From Pseudomonas viridiflava (GTDB taxonomy: Bacteria; Pseudomonadota; Gammaproteobacteria; Pseudomonadales; Pseudomonadaceae), in NCBI RefSeq assembly GCF_900590885.1, contig NZ_UUON01000001.1:682001-746000 (forward strand): a DNA stretch of 64,000 nucleotides. The letters run 5' to 3'. A program made the position numbers and the translations under genes. Below, piece by piece: positions 44,854 to 54,870 of this stretch (positions are counted from its first letter, which is position 1; each line of letters begins with the position of its first letter). The notes below the pieces were generated by a model. The model worked only from the letters and a program-made list of their open reading frames with translations. It ran no database searches and had not been told where the DNA came from.

Positions 44854-45246
44854 ATGCCTTTAGTTCGAATCGACCTCGCCGCCGACACCTCGGTTGAAAC
44901 CGCTGCCGCTATCGGCGATGTGATCTATGCGGCGATGACCAGCGTGGCCAATGTGCCCGAGCATGACAAATTCCAGATCATCAATCGCCATGCCAAGGAT
45001 GAGTTGGTGTATCCGGCCGACGGGTATCTGGGCGTGACCTACACGCCCAAGATTGTATTTATCCAGGTTACCTGGAGCGCGGGTCGCAGCGTTGAGGTGA
45101 AAAAGGCCTTTTATAAGTTCATCGCCGACGGCATCCACGCCAAAACCGGCCTGCGCAAGGAGGACGTGTGGATCAGCCTGGTGGATGTAAAACGTGAGGA
45201 CTGGTCGTTCGGCAACGGTGAAATGCAGTACGCAGCCACGTTGTAA
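44854..45246 (+). CDS. Tautomerase family protein
   Basis: 130-aa tautomerase-superfamily protein. Pro2, the catalytic base after Met removal, begins the chain MPLVRIDLAADTSVETAAAI. Length suits the Tautomerase_2 or double-unit branch rather than 62-aa 4-oxalocrotonate tautomerase. AAGGATTCTCC lies upstream of the ATG and a strong terminator follows, so it is probably monocistronic. Substrate unknown. Confidence 0.85.
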   Translation: MPLVRIDLAADTSVETAAAIGDVIYAAMTSVANVPEHDKFQIINRHAKDELVYPADGYLGVTYTPKIVFIQVTWSAGRSVEVKKAFYKFIADGIHAKTGLRKEDVWISLVDVKREDWSFGNGEMQYAATL

Positions 45247-45254
45247 GGCAAAGG

Positions 45255-45285
45255 CGGGCGACTCGAATGAGTCGCCCGTTTTTTT
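45255..45285 (+). terminator. Intrinsic terminator after tautomerase
   Basis: CGGGCGACTC and GAGTCGCCCG form a perfect 10-bp stem with a 4-base loop, followed by seven T. It lies against the convergent stop of the isochorismatase gene at 45284. Confidence 0.93.
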
Positions 45286-45889
45286 ATTGGGCTGCCAGCG
45301 CTTCCAGGAACTGCGTGTGTTTCAGCGTCTGCGAAAACATCGGCAGCGTGAAGTTCTCGGCGGCTTGTTGTTGCTCGTCGGTGAAGGTCGCCGTGCAATC
45401 GGTCAGGGTGACGACGTTGTAACCTTTCTCATACCCCGAGCGCACCGTGCCTTCGACGCAGCAGTTAGTGAGGAAGCCCGCCACCACCAGGGTCTGGATG
45501 CCATTGTTGCGCAGCACCAGGTCCAGCCCGGTAGTGGCAAACCCATCGAGGCCGCGTTTGCCCTCGACCACAATATCGCCGGCTTCCTGGGGCAGTGCCT
45601 CACTGATTTCGGCGCCCCAGGTGCCGGCGCTGAACGCGTTGCCGTCGGCCACACCCTTGAGAATCCCATAGTCGCGCGTGGTCAACTCGGGGTAGCCGGC
45701 CGCGAAGCTGATCGGCAAGTGGATGATCTTCACGCCGAGCTTGCGCGCCTGCAGCACGGTGGTGGCGGTATTGGCCAGCATGTCGGAGGTGTGCATGACG
45801 CCTTTGACGGCGTCATGGAACACGCCGCCTTCGGTGGTGAAGTCGTTCTGGAATTCGATCAACACAAGGGCGGTGGTGTGCGGGGTCAT
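45284..45889 (-). CDS. Isochorismatase-family cysteine hydrolase
   Basis: 201-aa cysteine hydrolase. The catalytic triad is visible as Asp (LVLIEFQNDF), Lys (VEGKRGLDGF) and Cys (GFLTNCCVEGTVRSG, with a cis-peptide before the active Cys). Family substrates include isochorismate, nicotinamide, ureidoacrylate and related amides; which one applies is unknown. It converges on the tautomerase gene. Confidence 0.87.
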   Translation of the reverse strand: MTPHTTALVLIEFQNDFTTEGGVFHDAVKGVMHTSDMLANTATTVLQARKLGVKIIHLPISFAAGYPELTTRDYGILKGVADGNAFSAGTWGAEISEALPQEAGDIVVEGKRGLDGFATTGLDLVLRNNGIQTLVVAGFLTNCCVEGTVRSGYEKGYNVVTLTDCTATFTDEQQQAAENFTLPMFSQTLKHTQFLEALAAQ

Positions 45890-45936
45890 GGTGTTCTCCG
45901 ATAAGAAAGCCGTAGGCCGTTAATCGTAGATCATAT

Positions 45937-46854
45937 TCAGTACACCGCGGGCACGATCAGCTCCGGTGGCGTCGGGCTGCGGGAGTAGTCTTCCTGCCTC
46001 ACGCGTTGGGGCAGCTCGATGGTCGGCAGCTGCACTTCTTCATAGGGCATCTGCCCCAGCAGGTGGTGGATGCAATTGAGCCGGGCCTTCTTTTTATCGT
46101 CGGCCTGCACGACCCACCACGGCGCTTCGGCGATGTGGGTGCGCTCGAGCATGATTTCCTTGGCCTTGGTATAGGCTTCCCAGTGCCGACGCGACTCCAG
46201 GTCCATGGGGCTGAGCTTCCACTGTTTGAGCGGATCGTGGATGCGGCTAAGGAAACGCAGGTGCTGTTCCTGGTCGGAGATCGAGAACCAATATTTGATC
46301 AGCTGGATGCCGGAGCGCGCGAGCATGCGCTCGAACTCCGGCACGGTGCGGAAGAACTCTTCGTACTGGTCTTCGTTGCAAAACCCCATCACTTGTTCGA
46401 CGCCGGCGCGGTTGTACCAACTGCGGTCGAACAACACGATTTCACCGGCGGCCGGCAGGTGCGAGACGTAGCGCTGGAAGTACCATTGCGTCTGCTCGCG
46501 GTCATTCGGGGCGGGCAGGGCGGCGACGCGGCACACACGCGGGTTGAGGCGTTGGGTGATGCGCTTGATCACACCGCCTTTGCCGGCGGCGTCACGGCCT
46601 TCGAACAGGATCACGACCTTGGCGCCGGTCTTGACCACCCAGCTTTGCAACTTCACCAGTTCGCCCTGCAGGCGGAACAGCTCGCTGAAATAAATCCGCC
46701 GCGCAGCCTTTTCGCGGCTTTCCCCGACGTGTTCATCAAACAGCGCATTGAGGTCATGCCCGTCTTCGGACAATTCCAATTCCAGCTCTTCATCACTGTG
46801 ATCCAGCAGCTCACGGTGGATGCGCAGTAACAAGGCGTCTTCTACTGAGGACAT
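45937..46854 (-). CDS. ppk2: Polyphosphate kinase 2
   Basis: 305-aa PPK2-family enzyme that transfers phosphate between polyphosphate and nucleotides. Walker A is ILFEGRDAAGKGGVIKRI, the Walker B-like lid motif is EIVLFDRSWYNRAGVEQVMG, and KYWFSISDQEQHLRF follows, all diagnostic. The ATG at 46852-46854 is preferred; GTG 46863 is possible. It is divergent from the pstSCAB operon, a sensible phosphate-metabolism pairing. Confidence 0.93.
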   Translation of the reverse strand: MSSVEDALLLRIHRELLDHSDEELELELSEDGHDLNALFDEHVGESREKAARRIYFSELFRLQGELVKLQSWVVKTGAKVVILFEGRDAAGKGGVIKRITQRLNPRVCRVAALPAPNDREQTQWYFQRYVSHLPAAGEIVLFDRSWYNRAGVEQVMGFCNEDQYEEFFRTVPEFERMLARSGIQLIKYWFSISDQEQHLRFLSRIHDPLKQWKLSPMDLESRRHWEAYTKAKEIMLERTHIAEAPWWVVQADDKKKARLNCIHHLLGQMPYEEVQLPTIELPQRVRQEDYSRSPTPPELIVPAVY

Positions 46855-47040
46855 GGGAAGCACTCGCGTGGGGGAGGATGGCAGAGTGTTAGTCGCAATT
46901 TGTTACGAACCAATTACAGCAAAACAGTCACTTGAGGCGGCAAGAAGGGACAAAAACGCCTTTGCCTTTCATTTTTCATAAAAACGTAACAAACCTGCTG
47001 CAAAGTCCCCGGGAGCCCGATACCACAAGGAATTCCCTGA

Positions 47041-48072
47041 ATGAAAAGCTTGATGAAGTCTGCTGCACTCGCCGTTGCCGTGTCGCTGTGTGCCGGTTCC
47101 CTGGCGTTTGCCGACGAAAGCGTGCGCCTGACCGGTTCCGGTGCCAGTTTCCCGGCACCGATCTACCTCACCTGGTTCAAGGATTTCAGCAAGAAAACCG
47201 CCGGTGTGACTGTCGATTACCAATCCAAGGGTAGCGGTGCGGGCGTACAGGACTTCCTGAATAAAACCGTGGACTTCGCCGCCAGTGACTCGGCGATGAA
47301 AGACGAAGACATCGCCAAGGTGGCCGAAGGCGTGCAACTGCTGCCAATGACCGCCGGTGAAATCGTGCTGGCCTACAACCTGCCGGGCAACCCGAAGGGC
47401 CTTAAGCTGCCACGCGAGGTGTACTCCAACATCTTCCTGGGCAAGATCACCAAGTGGAACGACCCACAGATCGTTGCCGCCAACCCGGACCTGAAACTTA
47501 CCGACACGCCGATCACCGTGGTTGTACGCGCTGACTCCAGCGGTACCACTGCCGTGTTCACCAAGCACCTGGCGTCGATCAACCCGCAGTTCCAGAAAGA
47601 CCTGGGCGAAGGCAACACCGTCAACTGGCCAGCCAGCGACAAGTTCATCAAGTCGCCGAAAAACGACGGCGTGACCGCCACCGTTCGCCAGACCCCAGGC
47701 GCCATCGGCTACATCGAATACGGCTTCGCCAAACTGGCCAAGGTCGACTTCGCCCAGTTGCAGAACAAGGCCGGCCACTATGTGGTGCCTAACGCCGAAA
47801 GCGGTGCCGAAGCCCTGGCCGCGGTGAAGATGCCGGAAAGCCTGGTGGCCTGGCTGCCGGACCCGGACGGTGCCAAGTCGTACCCGATCACTTCCTACAC
47901 CTGGATGATCTTCCGCAAGGACAACGGCAACCCGGCCAAGGCCAAGGCCATGCGTGAAATGGTCGAGTACAGCCTGACCGAAGGGCAGAAAATCGCCGAC
48001 TCGATGGGTTACATCCCGCTGCCACAATCGGTGGTTGATCAGGTTCGCAAAGCGTCTGCCAACATTCAGTAA
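47041..48072 (+). CDS. pstS: Phosphate ABC transporter, periplasmic binding protein
   Basis: 343-aa phosphate-binding protein. The signal peptide MKSLMKSAALAVAVSLCAGS ends at AFA before DESVRL. Phosphate-site elements TGSGASFPAPIYLTWF, SKGSGAGVQDFLNKTVDFAA and RADSSGTTAVFTKHL are intact. It captures inorganic phosphate for PstCAB. The gene is expected to be under PhoB; I could not find a clear Pho box by eye. Confidence 0.95.
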   Translation: MKSLMKSAALAVAVSLCAGSLAFADESVRLTGSGASFPAPIYLTWFKDFSKKTAGVTVDYQSKGSGAGVQDFLNKTVDFAASDSAMKDEDIAKVAEGVQLLPMTAGEIVLAYNLPGNPKGLKLPREVYSNIFLGKITKWNDPQIVAANPDLKLTDTPITVVVRADSSGTTAVFTKHLASINPQFQKDLGEGNTVNWPASDKFIKSPKNDGVTATVRQTPGAIGYIEYGFAKLAKVDFAQLQNKAGHYVVPNAESGAEALAAVKMPESLVAWLPDPDGAKSYPITSYTWMIFRKDNGNPAKAKAMREMVEYSLTEGQKIADSMGYIPLPQSVVDQVRKASANIQ

Positions 48073-48113
48073 CGCTTGTGAGGCCTCTCTCGGCGTGGGC
48101 AGTCAGCCATGCC

Positions 48114-48129
48114 GGGGGAGTTTTCCCCC
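48114..48129 (+). promoter_or_regulatory. Intercistronic hairpin between pstS and pstC
   Basis: GGGGGA and TCCCCC form a 6-bp stem with a 4-base loop in the 74-base pstS-pstC gap, with no following T run. Such hairpins commonly stabilise the upstream message so that the binding protein outnumbers the membrane subunits; that role here is inferred. Confidence 0.5.
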
Positions 48130-48146
48130 TGTACCGGAACTAGCCA

Positions 48147-49112
48147 ATGAACACACCTTTTGTCGTACCGGTTAACCCGGATTCTGCTTGCCAGCCGCCC
48201 TCTGCCAAGGATTTCCTGGTTGATCGCACCTTCCGCGCACTCGCGCGCATTGGGGTGGTTCTGATTCTGGCGCTGGTCTTCGCCCTGGTGTTCGAAGTCG
48301 GCCGCAAGGCCCTGCCAGGCATGGAGAAGCACGGGTTTGACGTGCTGTTCGGCAGCGTCTGGGATGTTAACCAAGGCAAGTACGGCATTTTGCCGGCTAT
48401 TTGGGGCACGCTTTACAGTGCATTTATCGCCCTGCTGATTGCCGGTTTTTTCGGTGTCAGCATGGCGATCTTCCTGACCCAGGATTTCCTGCCGGCCAAG
48501 CTGGCAGCGGTGTTCCGCACCATCGTCGAGTTGCTCGCGGCCATTCCCAGCGTCGTTTACGGCCTGTGGGGGATCTACGTGGTAATTCCGGCGATCCGCC
48601 CGCTCACGGCGTGGCTGAACACCGAACTGGGCTGGATTCCTTTTTTCGGCACGTCCCTCAGCGGGCCCGGCTTGCTGCCGGCCGCACTGGTACTGGCCAT
48701 CATGATTCTGCCGACCATTGCCGCCGTGTCCCAGGACGCCCTGACCGGCGTACCGATGAAAACCAAACAAGCCGCCTACGGCATGGGTACCACGCACTGG
48801 GAAGCGATTCTCAAGGTCATGGTGCCATCCGCCGCCACCGGTATTTTCGGCTCGCTGGTGCTGGGCCTGGGCCGCGCACTGGGTGAAACCATGGCCCTGG
48901 CCATGCTGGTCGGCAACGCCAACAACATCTCGCTGTCGCTGTTTGCCCCGGCCAACACCCTGGCGGCCTTGTTGGCGCTGAACTTCCCGGAAGCCGGGCC
49001 GAACGAGATCGAGGTGTTGATGTATGCCGCTCTGGTGTTGATGGCTATCACCTTACTGGTCAACGTCATCGGCTCGATGATCATGATGTACGCCCAGCGG
49101 GGTCACAAATAA
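48147..49112 (+). CDS. pstC: Phosphate ABC transporter permease
   Basis: 321-aa inner-membrane subunit with about six transmembrane segments. The N terminus is cytoplasmic (NPDSACQPPSAKDFLVDRTF), and the EAA-type loop ALTGVPMKTKQAAYGMGTTH contacts PstB. The stop overlaps the pstA start by 1 base (TAATG), so the permease pair is coupled. Confidence 0.94.
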   Translation: MNTPFVVPVNPDSACQPPSAKDFLVDRTFRALARIGVVLILALVFALVFEVGRKALPGMEKHGFDVLFGSVWDVNQGKYGILPAIWGTLYSAFIALLIAGFFGVSMAIFLTQDFLPAKLAAVFRTIVELLAAIPSVVYGLWGIYVVIPAIRPLTAWLNTELGWIPFFGTSLSGPGLLPAALVLAIMILPTIAAVSQDALTGVPMKTKQAAYGMGTTHWEAILKVMVPSAATGIFGSLVLGLGRALGETMALAMLVGNANNISLSLFAPANTLAALLALNFPEAGPNEIEVLMYAALVLMAITLLVNVIGSMIMMYAQRGHK

Positions 49113-50005
49113 TGACGAATCTCACTCTCCCCAGCGCTGCATTGCCCAGCCTGCAACGCCGCTTCGAAGGCCGCGCCCTGCGCAGCCTGGTGCTGACCAC
49201 GCTGGTGTGGCTCGGCGCACTGCTGGCCAGCGTGCCGCTGATTTCCGTGCTGTACATGCTGATCACACGCGGTGGCGCACGCCTGAGCCTGGAAGTGTTC
49301 ACCGAACTGCCACCCACCGGCTTCGAAACCGGCGGCGGCTTCGGCAACGCCATGGCGGGTACCTTCGTGATGGTCGGCATCGCCGCAGCCATCGCGGTGC
49401 CGGTCGGCATCATGGCGGCGATTTTCCTCGCCGAACTGGGCCCCGACAGCAAGTTGGCCAACGCCTCGCGCTTTGCCGCGAAGATGCTCACCGGCTTGCC
49501 CTCCATTCTGGCCGGGGTATTTGCCTACGCGCTGGTGGTGATGACCACCGGCACTTACTCGGCCCCGGCCGGCGGTGTGGCATTGGCCGTGCTGATGCTG
49601 CCGATCGTGGTGCTGACCGCTGAAGAGTCGATGCGCATGGTGCCCAAGATCATGAAGGACGCGGCCTACGGCATGGGTTGCACGCGCTCGCAGGTGATCT
49701 GGAAAATCGTCCTGCCCACCGGCATGCCCGCGATCCTCACCGGCGTGATGTTGGCCGTGGCCCGCGCTGCCGGCGAAACCGCGCCGCTGTTGTTCACCGC
49801 GCTGTTCAGCAACTACTGGATCTATCACGACGGCAGCCTGGCTGTCATGAATCCGACGGCATCCCTTGCCGTGCTGATTTACAACTTTTCCGGCATGCCC
49901 TTCGACAACCAGCTTGAGCTCGCATGGGCGGCCTCCCTGGTGTTGGTGATGATCGTGTTGGTCGTGAATATCGTGAGCCGTATTTTCGGCAAGCCCAAGT
50001 ATTAA
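49112..50005 (+). CDS. pstA: Phosphate ABC transporter permease
   Basis: 297-aa partner permease with about six hydrophobic segments. The coupling loop is SMRMVPKIMKDAAYGMGCTR. The PstA-type sequence PTGFETGGGFGNAMAGTFVM lies in the N-terminal third. pstB follows after 19 bases. Confidence 0.94.
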   Translation: MTNLTLPSAALPSLQRRFEGRALRSLVLTTLVWLGALLASVPLISVLYMLITRGGARLSLEVFTELPPTGFETGGGFGNAMAGTFVMVGIAAAIAVPVGIMAAIFLAELGPDSKLANASRFAAKMLTGLPSILAGVFAYALVVMTTGTYSAPAGGVALAVLMLPIVVLTAEESMRMVPKIMKDAAYGMGCTRSQVIWKIVLPTGMPAILTGVMLAVARAAGETAPLLFTALFSNYWIYHDGSLAVMNPTASLAVLIYNFSGMPFDNQLELAWAASLVLVMIVLVVNIVSRIFGKPKY

Positions 50006-50024
50006 GAACGGGAGCACCTGAATT

Positions 50025-50843
<819 letters not shown>

Positions 50844-50845
50844 CT

Positions 50846-51571
50846 ATGCCGCTACCGTTTTCAGGACAGCCGATGGCTGCCGCACGTCGCCTCGACTTGG
50901 CCGCGATTGAGCGCGCGCTGCGTAAGGTACAGCGCCGCTTTACCGCGCTCAGCCAGGACTTTACCGAGCCGCGCGACCCCTTGACCGACGAGGTGCTGCA
51001 CAATGTGCTTGATGGCTATGCCCTGATTGACGACTATGTGGCACGCGGCGTCGACCTGTTTGACCTGCAGCAGCTGAACCTGATGCTGGAGATCAACGCC
51101 ACTGTGCTCTGCGGCAAAGACCCGCTACGCCGGCAGGAGTATGCCCATCACCTGACAGCGACCGAGCAGCACTTTTTCAACAACGTCGAGGGTGGCATCA
51201 AGGATTTGTACAACTGGTACTGCCGGCACCACAGCGAATCGGTGTGGAAGCGGGCCGCCGGGGTCTACGTGCGAATTCTCAGCAAGCCGCAGCTGTTCAT
51301 TGAAGGCAATCATCGCAGTGGGTCGCTGATCGTCAGTTATTTGCTGATGCGCGAAGGTTTATCGCCGTTTGTGCTGACGCTGGAAAACGCCGAGGGCTAC
51401 TTCAACCCGTCCTCGGTCATCCGCAACTCGGCAAAACATGGTGTCAAGGCGTTGTACGAATTGCCCAAGATCAAGAAGAAATACGCGGCTTTCCTGGAAG
51501 ATAAGGCTGCTGATCCGAAGGAGTTTTTCCTCGACGACACACCCGCGCCCATCTGTCAGGGGCGCCCATGA
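50846..51571 (+). CDS. Degenerate Fic-like protein in the pst operon
   Basis: 241-aa soluble protein. The region KPQLFIEGNHRSGSLIVSYL matches a Fic motif H-x-F-x-(D/E)-G-N-G-R, but the catalytic His is Gln149, the second Gly is His156, and the terminal Arg is Ser. F151, E153, G154, N155 and R157 are kept. So the fold is probably Fic, but AMP transfer by the usual mechanism is doubtful. It starts 2 bases after pstB and overlaps the HAD gene by 4 bases. Substrate and role unknown; an alternative phosphate- or nucleotide-handling activity is possible. Confidence 0.72.
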   Translation: MPLPFSGQPMAAARRLDLAAIERALRKVQRRFTALSQDFTEPRDPLTDEVLHNVLDGYALIDDYVARGVDLFDLQQLNLMLEINATVLCGKDPLRRQEYAHHLTATEQHFFNNVEGGIKDLYNWYCRHHSESVWKRAAGVYVRILSKPQLFIEGNHRSGSLIVSYLLMREGLSPFVLTLENAEGYFNPSSVIRNSAKHGVKALYELPKIKKKYAAFLEDKAADPKEFFLDDTPAPICQGRP

Positions 51572-52185
51572 TGGGAAGGTATCCAGTGGTCGACACACTC
51601 AAGCGTATGTTCACGCGCCCGCGCATACGTATTTCGTTCGACATCGACGACACGCTGGCCTGCCAGCTGCACCACAGCCCGGCCGAGCATAGCCGGCTGC
51701 CGGCCTGCGTGCATCGTTGGCTGGGCGAGCCGCTGCGCAGCGGGACCCGCTCCCTGACCCGTGAGCTACGGCGCCAGGGGTGCAGCATCTGGGTCTACAC
51801 CTCGTCCGGTCGCACACCGTCCTACATCCGCCGCTGGCTGATGCTGTACGGCATCCGCGTGGACGGTGTGGTCAACAGCGTGCTGCACAACCATGCCCTG
51901 ACGGCGCATGGTTTATCGAACACTCCCTCGAAATTCCCGCCGGCCTTTGATATCGACCTGCATGTGGATGATTCCGAAGGCGTGCGCATTGAGGGCGACG
52001 ACCACGGTTTTCGCGTGGTTGTGGTGGACCCGCAGGATGAGAACTGGGCGCACCGAGTGCTGGATGCGGTGGCTGCGGTGCAGGCGCAACTTGCCAGTCA
52101 ACAGCCGCTGCGGCACAAGGCATGTGTGCAGCGACCCGCACGCGGTTATAAGCCAGTGGCTGCGGGTATTGCGGCCCGCTGCTGA
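51568..52185 (+). CDS. HAD-type phosphatase-like protein in the pst operon
   Basis: 205-aa HAD-superfamily protein. Motif I is FDIDDTLACQ with the nucleophile Asp25 and acid Asp27, motif II-like WVYTSSGRTPSYI and motif IV LHVDDSEGVRIEGDDHG follow. It starts inside the stop of the Fic-like gene (ATGA) and the pair appears coupled. A phosphatase next to a phosphate importer and a Fic-like protein suggests phosphate recycling or reversal of a modification; that is inference. The C-terminal 40 residues are basic and unlike the HAD core. Confidence 0.72.
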   Translation: MMGRYPVVDTLKRMFTRPRIRISFDIDDTLACQLHHSPAEHSRLPACVHRWLGEPLRSGTRSLTRELRRQGCSIWVYTSSGRTPSYIRRWLMLYGIRVDGVVNSVLHNHALTAHGLSNTPSKFPPAFDIDLHVDDSEGVRIEGDDHGFRVVVVDPQDENWAHRVLDAVAAVQAQLASQQPLRHKACVQRPARGYKPVAAGIAARC

Positions 52186-52362
52186 TCGTCAGCGTATCAA
52201 ACTGCGTGACAAGGCAATGTCGATATCAGACTTATTCATGCCGCAATGAGGCTGTTTTCGCGCAGGGCATGCCGCGTACTGTGACCCGTCATTAAGAAAT
52301 GATGATCGCCTGACTCTCCAGTCAGCACCTCTTAACGTCGATCACAGAGAATAAAAACAACG

Positions 52363-53772
52363 ATGAGTAGCTTGGATTCCAAGGATTCGAACGGCCAACT
52401 GGCGCAGGGTTTCAAGCCGCGCCATGTCACCATGCTCTCCATTGCAGGCATTATCGGCGCGGGGTTGTTTGTAGGGTCCGGACACGCGATTGCGGCGGCC
52501 GGCCCGGCGGTGATGCTGGCTTACCTGTTTTCCGGCCTGCTGGTGGTGCTGGTCATGCGCATGCTCGGGGAGATGGCAGTGGCCAACCCGGACACCGGGT
52601 CCTTCTCGACCTACGCTGAGCAGGCCATCGGCCGCTGGGCCGGCTTCACCATCGGTTGGTTGTACTGGTGGTTCTGGGTGCTGGTGATTCCCATCGAAGC
52701 CCTGGCCGCCGGGCATATCCTCAACCAGTGGTTCCCTCAGATCGACGCTTGGCTGTTTGCCTTGCTGTCGATCTTTTTGTTGGTGGTGACCAATCTGTTC
52801 AGCGTCTCCAAATATGGCGAATTCGAGTTCTGGTTTGCCATGGCCAAGGTCGTCGCGATCATCGGCTTTATCGGCCTGGGCGGCGCGGTGTTGATGGGCT
52901 GGATTCCCGAGCGCGAGGCCAGCGGCTTGAGCCGGCTAATGGAAGAACACGGCGGCTTTGCGCCTAACGGGCTGTCGGCGGTGGTCGGCGCATTCATCAC
53001 CATCATGTTCAGTTTTATCGGCACTGAAGCGGTGACCATCGCGGCGGCCGAGTCGAGTAACCCGGCGCAGAATATCGCCCGCGCGACACGTTCGGTAATG
53101 TGGCGCATCGGGGTGTTCTACGTGCTGTCGATCTTCGTGGTGATTTCCGTGGTGCCCTGGAATGACCCGCTGTTGGCATCGGTGGGCTCGTATCAACGCG
53201 CCCTGGAGTTGATGAACATCCCCCATGCCAAGTTGTTGGTTGACGTGGTGGTGTTGATTGCCGTGGCCAGTTGCATGAACTCATCGATCTACATTGCTTC
53301 ACGCATGCTGTACTCGCTGGGCAAACGTGGGGATGCGCCGGCCATGATGAAAAAGACTTCGGCCGCGAGCGTGCCACGGGGCGCGGTCATCGCCAGTACG
53401 GTGCTTGGGGCAGGGGTGACCTTGCTCAGTTATTTCATGCCGGCCGGGCTGTTCCAGTTTCTGCTGGCGAGCTCGGGGGCTATCGCCTTGCTGGTGTACC
53501 TGGTGATTGCCGTTTCGCAATTGCGCATGCGCAAAATCCTGCAGCGCCGCAACATCTCGCTGACTTTCAAGATGTGGCTGTTCCCGTGGCTGACCTGGGT
53601 GGTGATCGCGTTCATTTGCGGCGCATTGACGGTGATGCTGGTAACGCCCGAGCATCGTTTCGAGGTGTCTTCGACCATCGGCTTGGCCTTGCTGATTTCC
53701 CTGGTCGGCGTTATCACTGCGCGGCAACCCGATCGTGCGCACAAAGCGATGCCAGTCGCCTCGCGGCCATGA
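52363..53772 (+). CDS. Amino-acid permease, GABA-permease-like
   Basis: 469-aa AAT-family transporter with about 12 transmembrane segments. IAGIIGAGLFVGSGHAIAAA is the diagnostic first segment of the GabP/AAT family, and FSFIGTEAVTIAAAESSNPA the conserved substrate region. The exact amino acid or amine cannot be told. It overlaps the downstream AraC gene by 4 bases (ATGA), so both are coupled and the regulator likely senses a compound moved by this permease. Confidence 0.88.
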   Translation: MSSLDSKDSNGQLAQGFKPRHVTMLSIAGIIGAGLFVGSGHAIAAAGPAVMLAYLFSGLLVVLVMRMLGEMAVANPDTGSFSTYAEQAIGRWAGFTIGWLYWWFWVLVIPIEALAAGHILNQWFPQIDAWLFALLSIFLLVVTNLFSVSKYGEFEFWFAMAKVVAIIGFIGLGGAVLMGWIPEREASGLSRLMEEHGGFAPNGLSAVVGAFITIMFSFIGTEAVTIAAAESSNPAQNIARATRSVMWRIGVFYVLSIFVVISVVPWNDPLLASVGSYQRALELMNIPHAKLLVDVVVLIAVASCMNSSIYIASRMLYSLGKRGDAPAMMKKTSAASVPRGAVIASTVLGAGVTLLSYFMPAGLFQFLLASSGAIALLVYLVIAVSQLRMRKILQRRNISLTFKMWLFPWLTWVVIAFICGALTVMLVTPEHRFEVSSTIGLALLISLVGVITARQPDRAHKAMPVASRP

Positions 53773-54845
53773 AAGCGCGGCCTGTCACCCGTGTGGTTTT
53801 TGTGTTGTTGGATCAGTTCACGCTGATCTCATTGGCCTCGGCGGTGGAGCCGTTGCGCATGGCCAATCAGCTGTCGGGCCAGGAGCTGTACAGTTGGCAC
53901 ACTGCGAGTGCCGACGGCAGCCCCGTCTGGGCCAGCGATGGCCTGCCCATCACCCCCGACTGTTCGATAGGCAGTGCACCGTCGGTGGACATGGTCTTTG
54001 TCTGCGGCGGTACGGGTATCCAGCGCACCGTCACCACCGAGCTGGTGAAGTGGCTGCGCATTCAGGCGCGTTATTCGAAACGCCTGGGCAGCATTTGTAC
54101 CGGCAGCTGGGTGTTGGCGCGGGCGGGGTTGCTCGACGGTTATGAATGCAGCGTGCACTGGGAATGGTTGGCCACCATGCAGGAAGCCTTTCCACGGGTG
54201 AGCCTGGGTGCCAGCCTGTTTACCCTCGACCGCGACCGCCTCACCAGCTCGGGCGGCACTGCGCCGATGGACATGATGCTGCACCTGATCGGTCGTGATC
54301 ATGGGCATGAACTGTCGGCGGCCATCTTCGACATGTTTGTGTATGAGCGCATGCGCAATCAGCAGGACCACCAGCGCGTGCCCCTCAAGCACATGCTCGG
54401 CACCCAGCAGCCCAAGCTGCAGGAAATCGTGGCGTTGATGGAGGCCAACCTGGAAGAGCCGATCAACCTCGATCAACTTGCGGAATACGTTGACCTGTCG
54501 CGCCGCCAGCTTGAGCGCATGTTCCAGAAGTACCTGCACTGCTCACCGTCGCGCTATTACCTCAGGTTGCGCCTGATCCGCGCGCGACAGTTGCTCAAGC
54601 AGACGCCCATCTCCATCGTCGAGCTGGCCCTGCTGTGTGGGTTTGTGTCCACGCCACACTTCTCCAAATGCTACCGCGAATACTATGGCGTGCCGCCCAG
54701 CGACGAGCGCCTGGTGACGGCGGATGAGCGACCCATCCTGGTCAAGCCGGTGGTTCGCGCAACGCCGACGTCGATGCCGATGAGTGCGTTGGAGCAGGCG
54801 CGCGGGGAGTCGACGTTTGCCAGCGTGAAGAACCTGAAGTCCTGA
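53769..54845 (+). CDS. GlxA-type AraC regulator coupled to permease
   Basis: 358-aa regulator with an N-terminal DJ-1/PfpI-like domain (VTRVVFVLLDQFTLISLASA, SVDMVFVCGGTG, SICTGSWVLARAGLLDGYEC) and a C-terminal AraC domain (LDQLAEYVDLSRRQLERMFQ, LALLCGFVSTPHFSKCYREY). The C-terminal 40 residues after DERLV are a low-complexity tail. It overlaps the permease by 4 bases. Relatives control arginine or quaternary-amine catabolism; the target here is presumably the permease. Confidence 0.88.
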   Translation: MKARPVTRVVFVLLDQFTLISLASAVEPLRMANQLSGQELYSWHTASADGSPVWASDGLPITPDCSIGSAPSVDMVFVCGGTGIQRTVTTELVKWLRIQARYSKRLGSICTGSWVLARAGLLDGYECSVHWEWLATMQEAFPRVSLGASLFTLDRDRLTSSGGTAPMDMMLHLIGRDHGHELSAAIFDMFVYERMRNQQDHQRVPLKHMLGTQQPKLQEIVALMEANLEEPINLDQLAEYVDLSRRQLERMFQKYLHCSPSRYYLRLRLIRARQLLKQTPISIVELALLCGFVSTPHFSKCYREYYGVPPSDERLVTADERPILVKPVVRATPTSMPMSALEQARGESTFASVKNLKS

Positions 54846-54870
54846 GCCTGGGGCGGGGAGGGCGCAGGCC

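Noticed and set aside
46960..46995. A Pho box before pstS (CTTTCATTTTTCAT-like)
   Set aside because: Only one half-site resembles CTGTCAT and the second copy at 11-base spacing does not match, so I do not annotate it although PhoB control is expected.
53271..53768. An N-terminal extension of the permease-coupled AraC regulator
   Set aside because: It overlaps the permease in another frame; the regulator's true N terminus begins at ATG 53769 with the ATGA overlap.
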